A DNA stretch of 64,000 bases from Eukaryota sp. TZLM1-RC (Eukaryota > Metamonada: BaSk clade), in contig JAUPSS010000007.1 of assembly GCA_040285825.1 (NCBI GenBank), positions 124,001 through 188,000 on the forward strand, given 5' to 3'. Made by a program: the position numbers and the translations under genes. Below the pieces are notes generated by a model that did no database searches, was not told where the DNA came from, and was given only the letters and a program-made list of their open reading frames with translations. Below, piece by piece: positions 21,556 through 31,235 of the stretch; position 1 is the stretch's first letter, and each line of letters opens with the position of its first letter.

Positions 21556-22600
21556 ATAACTCGTTGGAAAAGAAGGCACTCAAACGGGCGTCTAGCGAGC
21601 AAATTTCCAGTGTTTCCAATGCTTTTGTTGTTTGGAGCGGGGGCTGCTTTTTGGCAGGATGGGCAGCTTTCAACGTGGTGCTTTAGGTCTTCTAGCATGT
21701 TGGGCCACCAAAAGTCACTGTGTTTTAATCTTTTCAGTGAATCTTTCTTGGACGGCTGTCCGGCACTTGGCAGTCCGTGACTGTGGTTAAGAATTTCTTT
21801 CCTGGAGGATTTGGGTGTGATAATTTTGTTTTCGGCGTTGAATAGTAAATTTAGTTTCTCATTTGATCTTAGCTCGTTTCTGGCTCTCAGTTCATCTGCG
21901 ATTCTTCTGAATTCGTCATCTTCTTCGTCTTTCTGGGCTTTGACAAACTTAGATAACCAATTTTCTTCATCATTATAGTTGGCTTTTAGGTTCTTCACTT
22001 CTTGTACCAATCCGGGATGGGATAGGTGGCATAGTAATGACCAGTAGTTTCTTTGATGTTTCGGGGTATAATCGTTTTAGGGTCAGGCACTTCTTCGGAC
22101 GGTCTAGCTTCTTCGTCGTGAGAGCTTTTCTCTTCTTCAGCTTCTCGGGTTCTTCTAAGAATTTCTTCGTTGTCAAAAGCGGTTCTTGGTCTTAAACTTT
22201 TGTATCATCGGAGTGTCTTCTTCTACCATACTTGTCTTTCTGAAACTTTCAATGTTTTTTAATACCGAGTCTAAGGTTAATCTACCAGGTCGCCTGGGGC
22301 AATCAGCGTCAACCAACCCTCTAGACGACGCATCGAGTGGAGAACTAATTCTCCTCAGCGAAGACGGCCTTTTTACGGTAGGGAAAGGAGCTTTCCTCTG
22401 GAAAGATTTCTTGGAAACGGGTTTTAAAACTTTTAGAGTTTCTTCAGGTTTTTTGATATCCGTTGGCACTAATCGTGATAATAAGTCGGCGAAAGCGTTT
22501 TCTTTACCATCTACATGGTGAATTTCTTGATCAAATGAGGCTAGCAGGGGAATCCATCTTTTTACGATTCTATTGTTTTCAGGTGCTGCGTCCAGCTACC
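21556..22600 (-). mobile_element. Ty3/gypsy polyprotein fragment: RNase H end to integrase zinc domain
   Basis: Read on the minus strand it starts with the end of the RNase H domain (RWIPLLASFDQEIHHVDGK, then ENAFADLLSRL), typical of Ty3/gypsy pol. A Lys/Arg-rich linker with frameshifts follows (22.0-22.45 kb). It ends with the integrase zinc-binding domain around 21590-21800 (DFWWPNMLEDLKHH, C-x2-C in ESCPSCQKA). The second zinc His seems to be Gln (SAGQ). No LTR, protease or catalytic integrase core is present, so this is an internal fragment wedged between element 1 and a hAT piece. Confidence 0.8.
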
Positions 22601-22614
22601 TGTATTAAAGGTTG

Positions 22615-23161
22615 ACAAAACTGACTTCCTTCAATTGATCCACCAAATGCAATGAAAGGACGCTTGAAAGAGTTGTTAGGTTCTTTTTCCAACACACAGC
22701 TGGTTCCAGGGTTGATGTCCTCAAATCTCCAGTTTTAGAGAAACCTTGTGTCTTGCAACATCAACAAGAGCGTCGGCGTACTTACGGAGTGTCTTGGAAT
22801 TGATAGGCTTCATTTTGCCATAACACCGAGTCAGTTCAGAATCAACGAATGAGAATGGTTTAAGTTCAGTCATTACCCAGTCCATCCAAGCATAGATATT
22901 CTTGGCTTTATTTTCTTGAAAGTAGTTCGTAATGGATTTGTTGCTTTGAGACAGTAGTTGAGACGTTAAAGTATGGAAATCTGGAAGCGCAGTTCTGATG
23001 TGGGAAAGCAAGTTGGAAAATCCAGCACCTTTTTCCAAACGCCTAGTAGTAGAACAGTTTGGCACTTGACACTCCCAGACCTTCAATGTTATTCCTCTAG
23101 GAGAAGAAGGAAGTTCTCCAAACACGGGTTGTTCACGTTTAAAGAGTGTAGTGGCTACCAC
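22615..23161 (-). pseudogene. hAT-type transposase N-terminal piece with BED finger
   Basis: A 146-codon frame (22721-23161) whose Cys pair WECQVPNCSTTRRLEKG and His pair in SNLLSHIRTALPDFH match a BED zinc finger. It is followed by ITNYFQENKAKNIYAWMDWVM and LRKYADALV, which resemble the segment between BED finger and catalytic core in hAT proteins. The frame then breaks and homology fades by 22600. The rest of the transposase is absent here; the C-terminal hAT piece at 25.0-25.7 kb is on the other strand. Confidence 0.55.
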
Positions 23162-23169
23162 TTTGTTTG

Positions 23170-24220
23170 AAACTGTATGGATTGTCGGAAATCAGTGCTT
23201 GTCCAAATCCTCCCTCTGACCTTCCTAAACGAAAACCACAGCGAAAGCGCTTACACGATCTTTCTCCACTACTCGCCTACTAAGAAATTATGTGATGGCA
23301 ATCTTGTTCAACTTTTTTCATAGTCAGCAAAAATTGAAGTGGATCACAGGTGATGACGTGGCACTAGTTTCAATTCTGCAAAAATAATATAGGATACGGA
23401 AATGACCATCTTCTTTTACAGACATGGAATCGTGAGGTGTAGACACTACAGTCTTCTATTTTATAACATTATATCGGTTCTAGTTATTTATTGTTCAAAC
23501 TGCTATTGATATGGTCTTAGAAGATTAATAAAATGATACAAGTTCGTCTGATGAAGGAGTAATGGAAAGTTAGTGGACGTAGATGGTTACTAGACAGTTA
23601 GGGAAGCGTTTGCAACGGATCATCTTGGTTATGATTGTGAAAATGAGTTGGGATTTTAAGTTCTTAGTTTTATATATTATTGAATTGATAAATAGCAGCT
23701 TTTAATAAATACGTTTTTATAATTCAGTTTCAATTTAATGTGCTATTCAACACGAACAAAATTTGTAATATTTAATGTTTCGGAAACACAACGCGTTTCG
23801 TGCAACACTAAAAAAACTTTCTCTGAAACAATAATTAAAGTCAATTCCTGTACACTATAGAGTTTTCAATCATTCATTTTAACAATCTTCACAATGGTTT
23901 CATACACCAAAAATTCAGAAGCATTGTTCATCATTATGAATCCTCAGCACGCTTTATCTACATTCATGTCTCCTTCTGATCAGGGAAGATTAACCTGGCA
24001 GTATATTGCAAGTTGTGGGGTATTAAGATGGTGTCAGATGTTGCATAACAGCAAATCATGTGTGATGACGTGGCACTAGTTTTAATTCTGATTATTGTTC
24101 ATTAATAAAGATTTATTCCTTTGATCTGTACTGTGATTTGCAAAATTCACGGATTTCAAACAAATCCAATTCACACACACAAAATTCTTCTTCTTGCTTT
24201 AGGGGTTATGGGTTTGAAGT
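23170..24220. other. Noncoding stretch with a short duplicated motif
   Basis: AT-rich and without a convincing gene (the frame 23894-24079 is featureless). The segments at 23352-23377 and 24064-24089 are nearly identical (gatgacgtggcactagttt plus aattctg), about 700 bp apart in the same orientation. They could be ends of a small mobile element. Confidence 0.45.
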
Positions 24221-24224
24221 ATGA

Positions 24225-24620
24225 TATGCTTCTCAACCCTTAAACTGATATACGTATTCTAAAGAACCATGCAACCGAAGATACTCAAGTCGGAGCCATT
24301 TATACATACTTATGGATTGACAAGACACAATCAGAAGTGGCTGAGTTCTTCCTTGTGTCTCAGTCTAAAATCTTGAGGTTGCTGGAAAGAGTTTTTTCTT
24401 CTCACAAATCAAAGTCCAAATATCTATGTGTTACAAGCAAATTCCGTGTGTCGCCACAATCAATGTAAATGTTTATCTACATTGTCACATTCAAGAAGGA
24501 CATTTTAACATAGATTCCTTCATCTATTTTATCAAATCACTGAAAAAGTTTGAATTTTGCTACAATCATGGTGGTCCCAGAAGGATAGTTCTGGAAAATT
24601 GTACCAGTCCCCATATATGA
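24225..24620 (+). pseudogene. Tc1/IS630-like DDE transposase relic
   Basis: One frame around 24260-24470 reads VGAIYTYLWIDKTQSEVAEF then VSQSKILRLLERVF, a helix-turn-helix of the kind at the start of IS630/Tc1-like transposases. In another frame 24500-24615 reads GHFNIDSFIYFIKSL and RRIVLENCTSPH, matching the DDE_3 segment around the second acidic residue (LDNAxxH), here with Glu in place of Asp. The order fits one transposase with the centre deleted and frames shifted. Confidence 0.5.
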
Positions 24621-24779
24621 ATTCATGTTTATTGTCACAATTGGGATAAAGGTTATTGATTAACTATTACTTGAATGCACTATTCTGTAGCATAGCTTTA
24701 GATTCCGGAATTTTCATTATTCCCAGAATTTTCAAAGAAAACTTTCAAAATTAAAAAAAAGGAGATACTTCAGGAGCTT

Positions 24780-25740
24780 ACAGAACTGTCCTAAATGACA
24801 CAATGAAGAAATGGATCACGGGTGCAGATAAAGGCCAGGTTGCTTTTTGTGTAAAAGTAAACCATCGGAATATCAACAAGGCTAAATACAATACTTTTAT
24901 CGACGAACAGAACGAAATTGTAACTAATAAAGTCACTGTAGATGATCTTAAAGAAGCTAACTTAAATCTATATGCTGTACAAAAATAACGTAATATATAG
25001 GTCTTGTCAATGAATCTTCCAATTGTACCAAGTTCAGGGATCATGTTTTCAGATGTGATCGTGTTGGTGCTGTCGTCAAAGCTGAAATGTCAATTAGGGA
25101 ATATAAAACAAATTTGGGAAAGCATACAACACAACTTAACATTTACAATTTGATGTTTTGTGAACAATACATTGAAGAATTGGAAACCAGCTTTGATACT
25201 ATTGTGAAAAAGAAGTTATATTTCTTGAAAAATTCTGACATCGTGATAGCTAGGTTGCTCAATGGAAATCTTCATGAAAGAAACATACTACTCTTCAGTA
25301 AATATCAGCACTTAATGTTGAGCTATTTTGACAAGTTTTCTCTATCTGAAGTACTTAAGGAAGAATACATGCACTTTACAACCAGTAATCTTGATCAAAA
25401 TATTGCCCCCAGTGTTTGGTGGTCTACTGTTGGATTTGGTTATTTTTCTCGACTGGGTGAGCTTGCAGCCAGAATCACCCAAGCTTCTGTTACTGATTCA
25501 TTTACGGAACGTGTTTGGACAAGAGAAGGTCTCCAATGAAGCATGAACACCTAAATCATGCCGTCAACTTGACTGTAAATCTTCCGCTAATGAATCAACC
25601 ACAAAAATTGTTATCTATGGGAGAAGTACAAGCATTGATGGATAATGAGTTACAGAGAAGTGTTGAGAAATCACAAGAATGGTTCGAAGAAAAGTTAGCA
25701 CACAATGATGGTATTGAAGAATGCTTTTGGTAGAGCCGTG
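24780..25740 (+). pseudogene. hAT transposase C-terminal half
   Basis: Frames 24803-24988, 25087-25539 and 25515-25733 follow each other. The second ends in PSVWWSTVGFGYFSRLGELA and ASVTDSFTERVWTREG, the hAT dimerisation domain (P.WW.....LA...ERVFS..G). The third continues with LNHAVNLTVNLPLM. An overlap of frames near 25530 marks a frameshift, and a break lies near 24990. BED finger and catalytic Asp residues are not seen on this strand. Confidence 0.7.
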
Positions 25741-25902
25741 CGATGCGTCCTGTCGACCGTTCCTATCTAACCTCGCTGTTCATGGAAGATGCGTGTATGT
25801 TTTTGAGCGAATTTCAAGACGTATCAGTCTGTAAGTTATAGCACTAACGTAACCCTTGTATCCCGTATCAATGACTAATTGATTCCTGATTTCAAAATGT
25901 TG

Positions 25903-26074
25903 GCGCCCAAAGGCCCAAAGGCTTATATAATATGATTAGAAAATAAATCAGACTTCTCTTTACTGCAATAGACTTTAGGCAACAATAATTATTGGCCATT
26001 TTAAAGTCAAAGGGTATACCATAACTTCAGCACTTTACTAGTAAACATCCCCAGAAACCAGAAACCTTTACAGC
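25903..26074 (+). repeat. Leader shared with 40.72-40.88 kb, starting with a primer-binding-like TGGCGCCC
   Basis: From ttggcgccc onward about 165 bp match the region at 40715-40876 (shared: aaggcttatat, aaataaatcagac, gactttaggcaacaataattattggccattttaaagtcaa). Homology starts at the TGGCGCCC and the upstream DNA differs. TGGCGCCC is a known kind of LTR-element primer-binding site, complementary to a tRNA 3' end. The leader runs into the start of a gag-like ORF at both sites. Confidence 0.6.
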
Positions 26075-26677
26075 ATGTCAGACATCTTTCAGCAAGATAT
26101 CTTTGACCCCAATTCCTCACCTAACATGCAGCAACAGGAACCAGAAACACATACACATATACATAATATAGAGAGTAACGAGGCAACGGACCGGGATCCC
26201 ACCTCCCCCTCCCTTAAAGTAGAAGATGAAAGAGTGGACAAGGTCCCTCCATCTTCAGCAATGGAAGAGGCAACGAGAACGGACCCGGCTCCCTCTCCCC
26301 TCAAGTATACAGAATTGTCCTGGGAGGCAACGAGAACGGACCCGTATCCCTCTCCCCTCCCAATTATAGAACCTGTCTTAAAGGGAACGGATGGAAATCC
26401 CACCTTAGACACGTCTTCCCCACTAGGAAAGTCTGAAGAAATTCAATCTCAATTAGATGAGATGGAAGGAGAAGACGACTCCAGTGATGGATTCTACAAA
26501 CTCTTAACAAGGACGCGGAGCCTTACCTCGAATCAATGGACTTATCTCCATTCGAGAAGCTCCCTCCTTTATGGAACCAAACACACAAAAAGTCGACTAC
26601 ATACGAGGTTACGAGTAAAGATTCCACCTCCACTGTTATTGTACTACAATGCAAAGATACGGTTCTTGCTCCTCTGA
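26075..26677 (+). CDS. Gag-like ORF of a retroelement
   Basis: A 200-codon frame, ATG to TGA, starting MSDIFQQDIFDPNSSPNMQQ. The start of a second copy at 40878 is nearly the same (MSDIFQKN). It is acidic and Pro/Ser-rich and holds three diverged repeats of EATRTDPxPSPL at roughly residues 37, 69 and 88. After about residue 155 the +1 frame reads MDLSPFEKLPPLW, which resembles ADLSPFETH of the ORF at 40.0-40.4 kb, so the frame is probably shifted there. No zinc knuckle or protease is visible. The gag call rests on context and low complexity. Confidence 0.45.
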   Translation: MSDIFQQDIFDPNSSPNMQQQEPETHTHIHNIESNEATDRDPTSPSLKVEDERVDKVPPSSAMEEATRTDPAPSPLKYTELSWEATRTDPYPSPLPIIEPVLKGTDGNPTLDTSSPLGKSEEIQSQLDEMEGEDDSSDGFYKLLTRTRSLTSNQWTYLHSRSSLLYGTKHTKSRLHTRLRVKIPPPLLLYYNAKIRFLLL

Positions 26678-27119
26678 TATTTTTAGTCGTAAAGCCAGTA
26701 CATTAACAACAGAAGACGCCGCCTTAAGGTTTCTGAGGTTTGTTACTTTGCTTACTGTTGTTCTTGATCCAACATAGACCCTGCATGAATACTAGCGAAT
26801 CCATTCTTCGATTCCATGATTCCTTTACTAAACGACACTACCACGTTACTCGTTTACGAAAAAGGGAAGAAGCAGAGCGTCTTCATGTAGCGATTAAAAC
26901 ATACACAACAATGTGTTTAAAGTATTCAAAGTATTCAATGTTTGGTCAGCATCCGTAGTACTACAAATACCTGTTCACCCAAAAATAAAGATAATGTTGC
27001 CAAATTTTGATATACTGTAAAAACCCAAATACAATCAAGTGTTAGAATCCCTCAGAATTCCATTGAATTCCAGTAATCTTTGGAGAAAATTAATGATTTG
27101 ATTGAAGAAAAATCAAATT

Positions 27120-27480
27120 TGATTAAATAAGAAGTAGGTGTTGGTTTGAATTACTATATCTTAGATTTATTTGATGAAGCAACAAAATTGCTTTTGATGT
27201 GACTGTTGTTGGAGGCAACAGCCATGATCCAAATGATGCATTCCATTTTGCCAATAAAAAGAAAACACACAAATATCAGGTTTTAAAAGAAAGGAAATTG
27301 GTTTCTGAAATCATTCCGCTTGTTTTTTCAATTCATGGTGGAGTATTTGATAAACAGCGGAATTATTGAAGAAATTAAATTAATCTTTTCTACTACCAAT
27401 TATTAAGCGTGTAATTGGCAAAGGAAGTGTACGTTGTAGTGTGGGCAACGTACATTCTGAACCCTGAACAAGTGAGAATG
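27120..27480 (+). mobile_element. Non-LTR retroelement C-terminal fragment (family 2)
   Basis: A plus-strand frame reads FDVTVVGGNSHDPNDAFHFA and then IPLVFSIHGGVFD. The fragment at 41.02-41.34 kb has the same blocks (FDVTIVGG, PLVFSVHGG). D...V with a downstream K...Y and PLVFS.HGG is the pattern at the end of many retroelement reverse transcriptases that carry a nuclease-like C-terminus. It is short, broken and has no reverse transcriptase motif attached. Confidence 0.55.
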
Positions 27481-27578
27481 CAGAATTGGATCCAGGAAGG
27501 TTAATAGTATTGTGTCTTGTTAGTTTACTTTATCATAAGTAAGTTTTATTACAATAAAAGCCACTTCATAGACATTGG

Positions 27579-28080
27579 ATGACACATTTTGTTCTAAGTG
27601 ATGGAGATATTGATTATCATGATATTATAAGACAACTTCAGGTTTTTTTTGACAAAAATGGTTTAAATTTAAATGTTATGAAAACTAAAATCCATACAGT
27701 CGATAAAGATTTTATTTGTATGGGTACAGCTATCGGTTCTTCTGAATTTGAAAATTTCAATTTTTTGGCTGATAAGATTGATTCAGAACTTATTCCAAAA
27801 ACAAATTTATTAGCGAAACTACCACTTGAAAATCATTTTTCATTATTTGGTTATTGCAATAATTCAATTTTTTATGTACTGGGCACGTAAAGTTCAAGCA
27901 TTTCATTCTATCGTTCCATTTACTCGTTGGAAGAATGAATTTTTTGAATAAATGTTTAAGTTTACCAAATGGTGATGATGTTTCATCGACATTCTTGTTG
28001 AAACACTGTGTCAGTTTCCAAGAAGCTCCAAGACCAATTGCAGGAAAGCGAGATTGATTCAATCATCATTCCTGCATTAA
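27579..28080 (+). mobile_element. Non-LTR retroelement fragment after the RT active site
   Basis: The frame 27579-27890 reads VFFDKNGLNLNVMKTKIHT, then FICMGTAIGSSEFENFNF. This corresponds to RT motifs just downstream of YxDD (IGLHLNASKC...FLGCWLG in copy a). After 27890 the frame breaks and homology fades. It precedes no readable nuclease domain and is a separate piece from the family 2 fragment upstream. Confidence 0.55.
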
Positions 28081-28099
28081 AATCGACTGATTCCAATAG

Positions 28100-28589
28100 A
28101 AAACCATCTATTTCACAAGCAGCACTACTCATTCCATTCAAAAACCCGTACAATAATAGCGGTAGATGCGGGTGTGATTATCTGTGATGTGTATGTTTGT
28201 TTGATGATGTTTGGGTTTTACGCAAGGACTATCCACAAACACTCAGCACAGACAGAAATATGATAAGCTTTTCTCTAACAAAGAACGACCAATCTCAACC
28301 AGCTTCAGAAACGATATTCTACCAGAACCCAAATGATCCTGCCCATAAAGATCAGATGAATTTATGAATGTCTCTGAAAAGTCCAGTCGATGACAACCAT
28401 TTAAAGGAAATTGTCTCCAATATTTTCAGAACTAACAAATTAATTTAATGTAAAATTTGTAATCTCTTTTGAATGTTTGGTCAGTTGTGTCAATCAATTA
28501 GATTCACAGAACAATTGAGTAATAAATCAAACTTAGTTAATAATTTTGGGCACTCCACATTCAAAGATCAATTAAATGAATTGGGATAA
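28100..28589. other. Unassigned stretch
   Basis: No frame over 60 codons and no motif that I recognise on either strand. It lies between retroelement debris and the first DNA polymerase fragment. Confidence 0.35.
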
Positions 28590-28895
28590 AGACTAAGCCT
28601 GGATCAAATAAGGGATGAGGAACGCCTAGTCGGGCTACTCGAAAAAACCAGGTATTCAGTGGACTACCTCACCCGGATGGAGTTGATTGTCAGCCGATGA
28701 CACAGTAAAGGAATGTTAAACAATGCCTTCGCTGATTATGAATTCATACGAAACCCTGCTTCATTAAGTGGGCCTGTCGCAGGTGGCTCGGATGATTCTT
28801 TTCTCTCAAACTATCCATTTTTCGTGTTCGATTATCCATCAGATAAATTGATGGAAAAAAATAGAAGTTTTGTTAAATATGAACAAAAGAAATGA
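28590..28895 (+). pseudogene. Family-B DNA polymerase fragment with palm motif A region
   Basis: One frame with a single TGA near 28698. The order TRYSVDYLTRMEL, then a linker, then FFVFDYPSDKLMEKN matches the region of B-family polymerases between the third exonuclease motif and palm motif A (DYxSLYPSxxxxxN). Motif A itself is imperfect: the Tyr/Pro after Leu is lost. Motifs B and C are absent. The source could be a cellular delta-type polymerase, a large DNA virus or a Polinton-like element; the fragment is too short to decide. It precedes the exonuclease fragment on the same strand, the reverse of the natural order. Confidence 0.5.
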
Positions 28896-30125
28896 TGGAT
28901 TACCATGATTTAGATTGCGGTGTATCTAATCACGTGATTTCTTCCAATCAACAAGACAGCCTGCAACAAGAACCTTCAAAACTATCCCAAATTGGAAAAG
29001 ATTCATCCTTGACCCCAATACAACGTAAGACCCAATATAACAAAATTAGAAAATCATTGGGTTATTCAAATTCATTAAGAAACAGTCAGAGATTTCCGAT
29101 TCCGGCCGAACATTCATCAAAGAGGAGTCGACGTAGGTTTGAACTGCCTCAGGAACCCAGAGATTTTCAAAATCTTGTTGCACCTAAATCTTCTGTTTCA
29201 ACTGTTAATGAATTTGAAAAAAATGATGTGATTCGGGGGAAAGAAGAAAAAGGTTAAAAAGAAACCTTTTATTGATGATCCTGTCCTTAATCAAAAAGTT
29301 AGTACCTCTAATCGCCCTCTTATTTGTTCAATTGATATTGAAACCAAGAAAATTGGTGTTGAAAAAACCAAGAAAAAAGATATTAATGAAGCTTTAGACA
29401 ATTTGCGAGCTCAACAAAAGCAATCACAGTCAGATCGACGTCGCCATTTGACTGATGATGAGCAATTGTTGGAACAACAGGTTTTTTTAGAACGGCAAAA
29501 AATTTTAATGATTTCTATGATTTTATTTGAAATTGACCACAACGGGGATACTATTTTCCATTCCTCGAGAATAAATTATGTTGCTAAATTAGAGGGAACG
29601 AGACGAGTATTATCATGGACCAATGATAACAAACCAGTTTTTGATGTCTCATTGAATAGATTTGATCATGAACAAGATCTATTGAAGTCATTTGCAGAAT
29701 TCACTTATGATAAACAATTGTTGGTTTCTTAGGCCATAATATTTTTAATTTTGATTTACCTGTGTTGGCTGTGCGATTATCACATTTTGGAATCGCTTTT
29801 CCAATTTTTTCCCAAAGAATTGGTCTAAATGAATTATATCTTCATCGACGTTGGAGAGAAGTAATTCAGTTTTATGAAAATTTCACTATTTTGGACAATT
29901 TTTTGTTTGCCAGAAAATTCATTAAAATTAGATATGGAGCTTCATTGAACAATTGACCATTTACTTGCTGAAACAAAACTTAAACTTCATGATGAGTTTA
30001 AAAATTTATTACCTATTGATAGCCTCTATTCAAAGAAGGCCTTGAGAACATTAGGATCTTATTGTCTTCAGGATGCAATTCTTGTTTTCAAATTATTTAT
30101 TCTATTCCAAAGGGATAAAATAATG
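28892..30125 (+). pseudogene. Family-B DNA polymerase N-terminal and 3'-5' exonuclease fragment
   Basis: After a Lys/Arg/Ser-rich N-terminal part (28892-29250) a frame shift leads to the three exonuclease motifs in order. Exo I is SIDIETKK at about 29330, Exo II is HNIFNFDLPVL at about 29735 and Exo III is YCLQDA at 30059-30076. Between Exo I and II is a charged insertion of about 100 residues. Breaks: frameshift near 29250, loss of frame at 29730 and a stop near 29955. The acidic residues of all three motifs remain. No palm follows: a reverse transcriptase fragment begins at about 30127. Confidence 0.65.
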
Positions 30126-30126
30126 G

Positions 30127-30700
30127 TGATAAAGCCATTTTCCAATCTTTAAGTGAACATCCTGAATTGAATTTTTTGGTTCGTTTTTTCAGGTTGTCAT
30201 ATAGAGAAGAGTCATTGTGGTTAGTTCCTGGTTACAATTATCCTCTCATCTCATCAACAGGTATAAAGCAAGGAGATCCTGCGTCTCCTTTCTTTAGCAA
30301 CATTGCCTGTGTAATCCTATTACCATGAAGTATTGAATAATGAAACATATGCCTACCTGGACGAAGCTTACTTGTGTTTAAACAATGCTTCTGATCTTTC
30401 AGTTGAGTTTTCAAAAATTAATCTCACTTTGAACAAAAAAAGACCAAATTTTTTCGATGTGGTGACCCAGTTTTCGTGATAATGACTTTAAAACAATGGT
30501 TTTAAAGCCATGGTTCTTTTATCGGTAGTATTGCTGGACAAGAACCTCTATTAAACGATTATGTTGAAACCAAAGTATTACCTTTGCTTGATCATCTCCA
30601 TGGTTTGCCCCTGTAAACAAAGATATTATTCATTCGTTATTGCATCAACAGCAAAGTACTGTATTTTTTACCTTCTGTGGCCTTCCCCCTTTCCTCATTA
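30127..30700 (+). mobile_element. Non-LTR reverse transcriptase fragment
   Basis: Plus-strand RT blocks: FQSLSEHPELNFLVRFFRLSY, STGIKQGDPASPFFSN (RT motif 4) and, after a frameshift, YAYLDEAYL at the place of the YxDD active site, with Glu for the second Asp. A later frame reads FIGSIAGQEPLLNDYVETK, matching LGCWLG of copy a. Many stops show it is dead. It abuts the polymerase B exonuclease fragment and may have inserted into it. Confidence 0.7.
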
Positions 30701-31049
30701 ACTTTAGGATGAGTGAGTAACACTCAAACACTCCATATCCTTAGTGTCATGATTCTTGGAGGCAAAAAGGTAGACATCACGATATCTTTTCAAAACATCA
30801 TTGTTGAACGTATGGAGATACACCGACATCAAGCACACTCGTCGGCTAAATTGAAGATCATTCAAAAATGAGATTATGGAATAATGCTTAAATTACAAGT
30901 AGAGTATCAATCCACACCATTAATGGACCAAGTTGCTAGAATAGAAAACTTAAAAAATAAAAAATAATTAAAATAATAGGAAAACAAAGAATTCAAAACC
31001 AAAGAATTCAAAAGACTTTACAAATCACTTGGCTTTGAGTTAGAAACCT

Positions 31050-31235
31050 ACAAAAATCCAAAAGCATGTAGACTATACAGATACACGTAATCAGATCTTT
31101 CATGACCGTAATCAACTTCAAACAGTTAAAAACTAAATGATTGATGATTACTCAGTCGTTCATGTATTTATGATGGACCCTAAATAAAGAGAAATACTCT
31201 CAATATTTGGTAGAGACCCTGATAAACATCTGCAA
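31050..31235 (-). repeat. Dispersed ~200-bp repeat, copy R2
   Basis: Reverse-oriented copy of R1. The match begins at about acctacaaaaatccaaaagc and runs to tattggtagagacc; the outermost bases with ccgatcgat seen in R1 and R3 are not preserved. No coding capacity. Confidence 0.75.
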
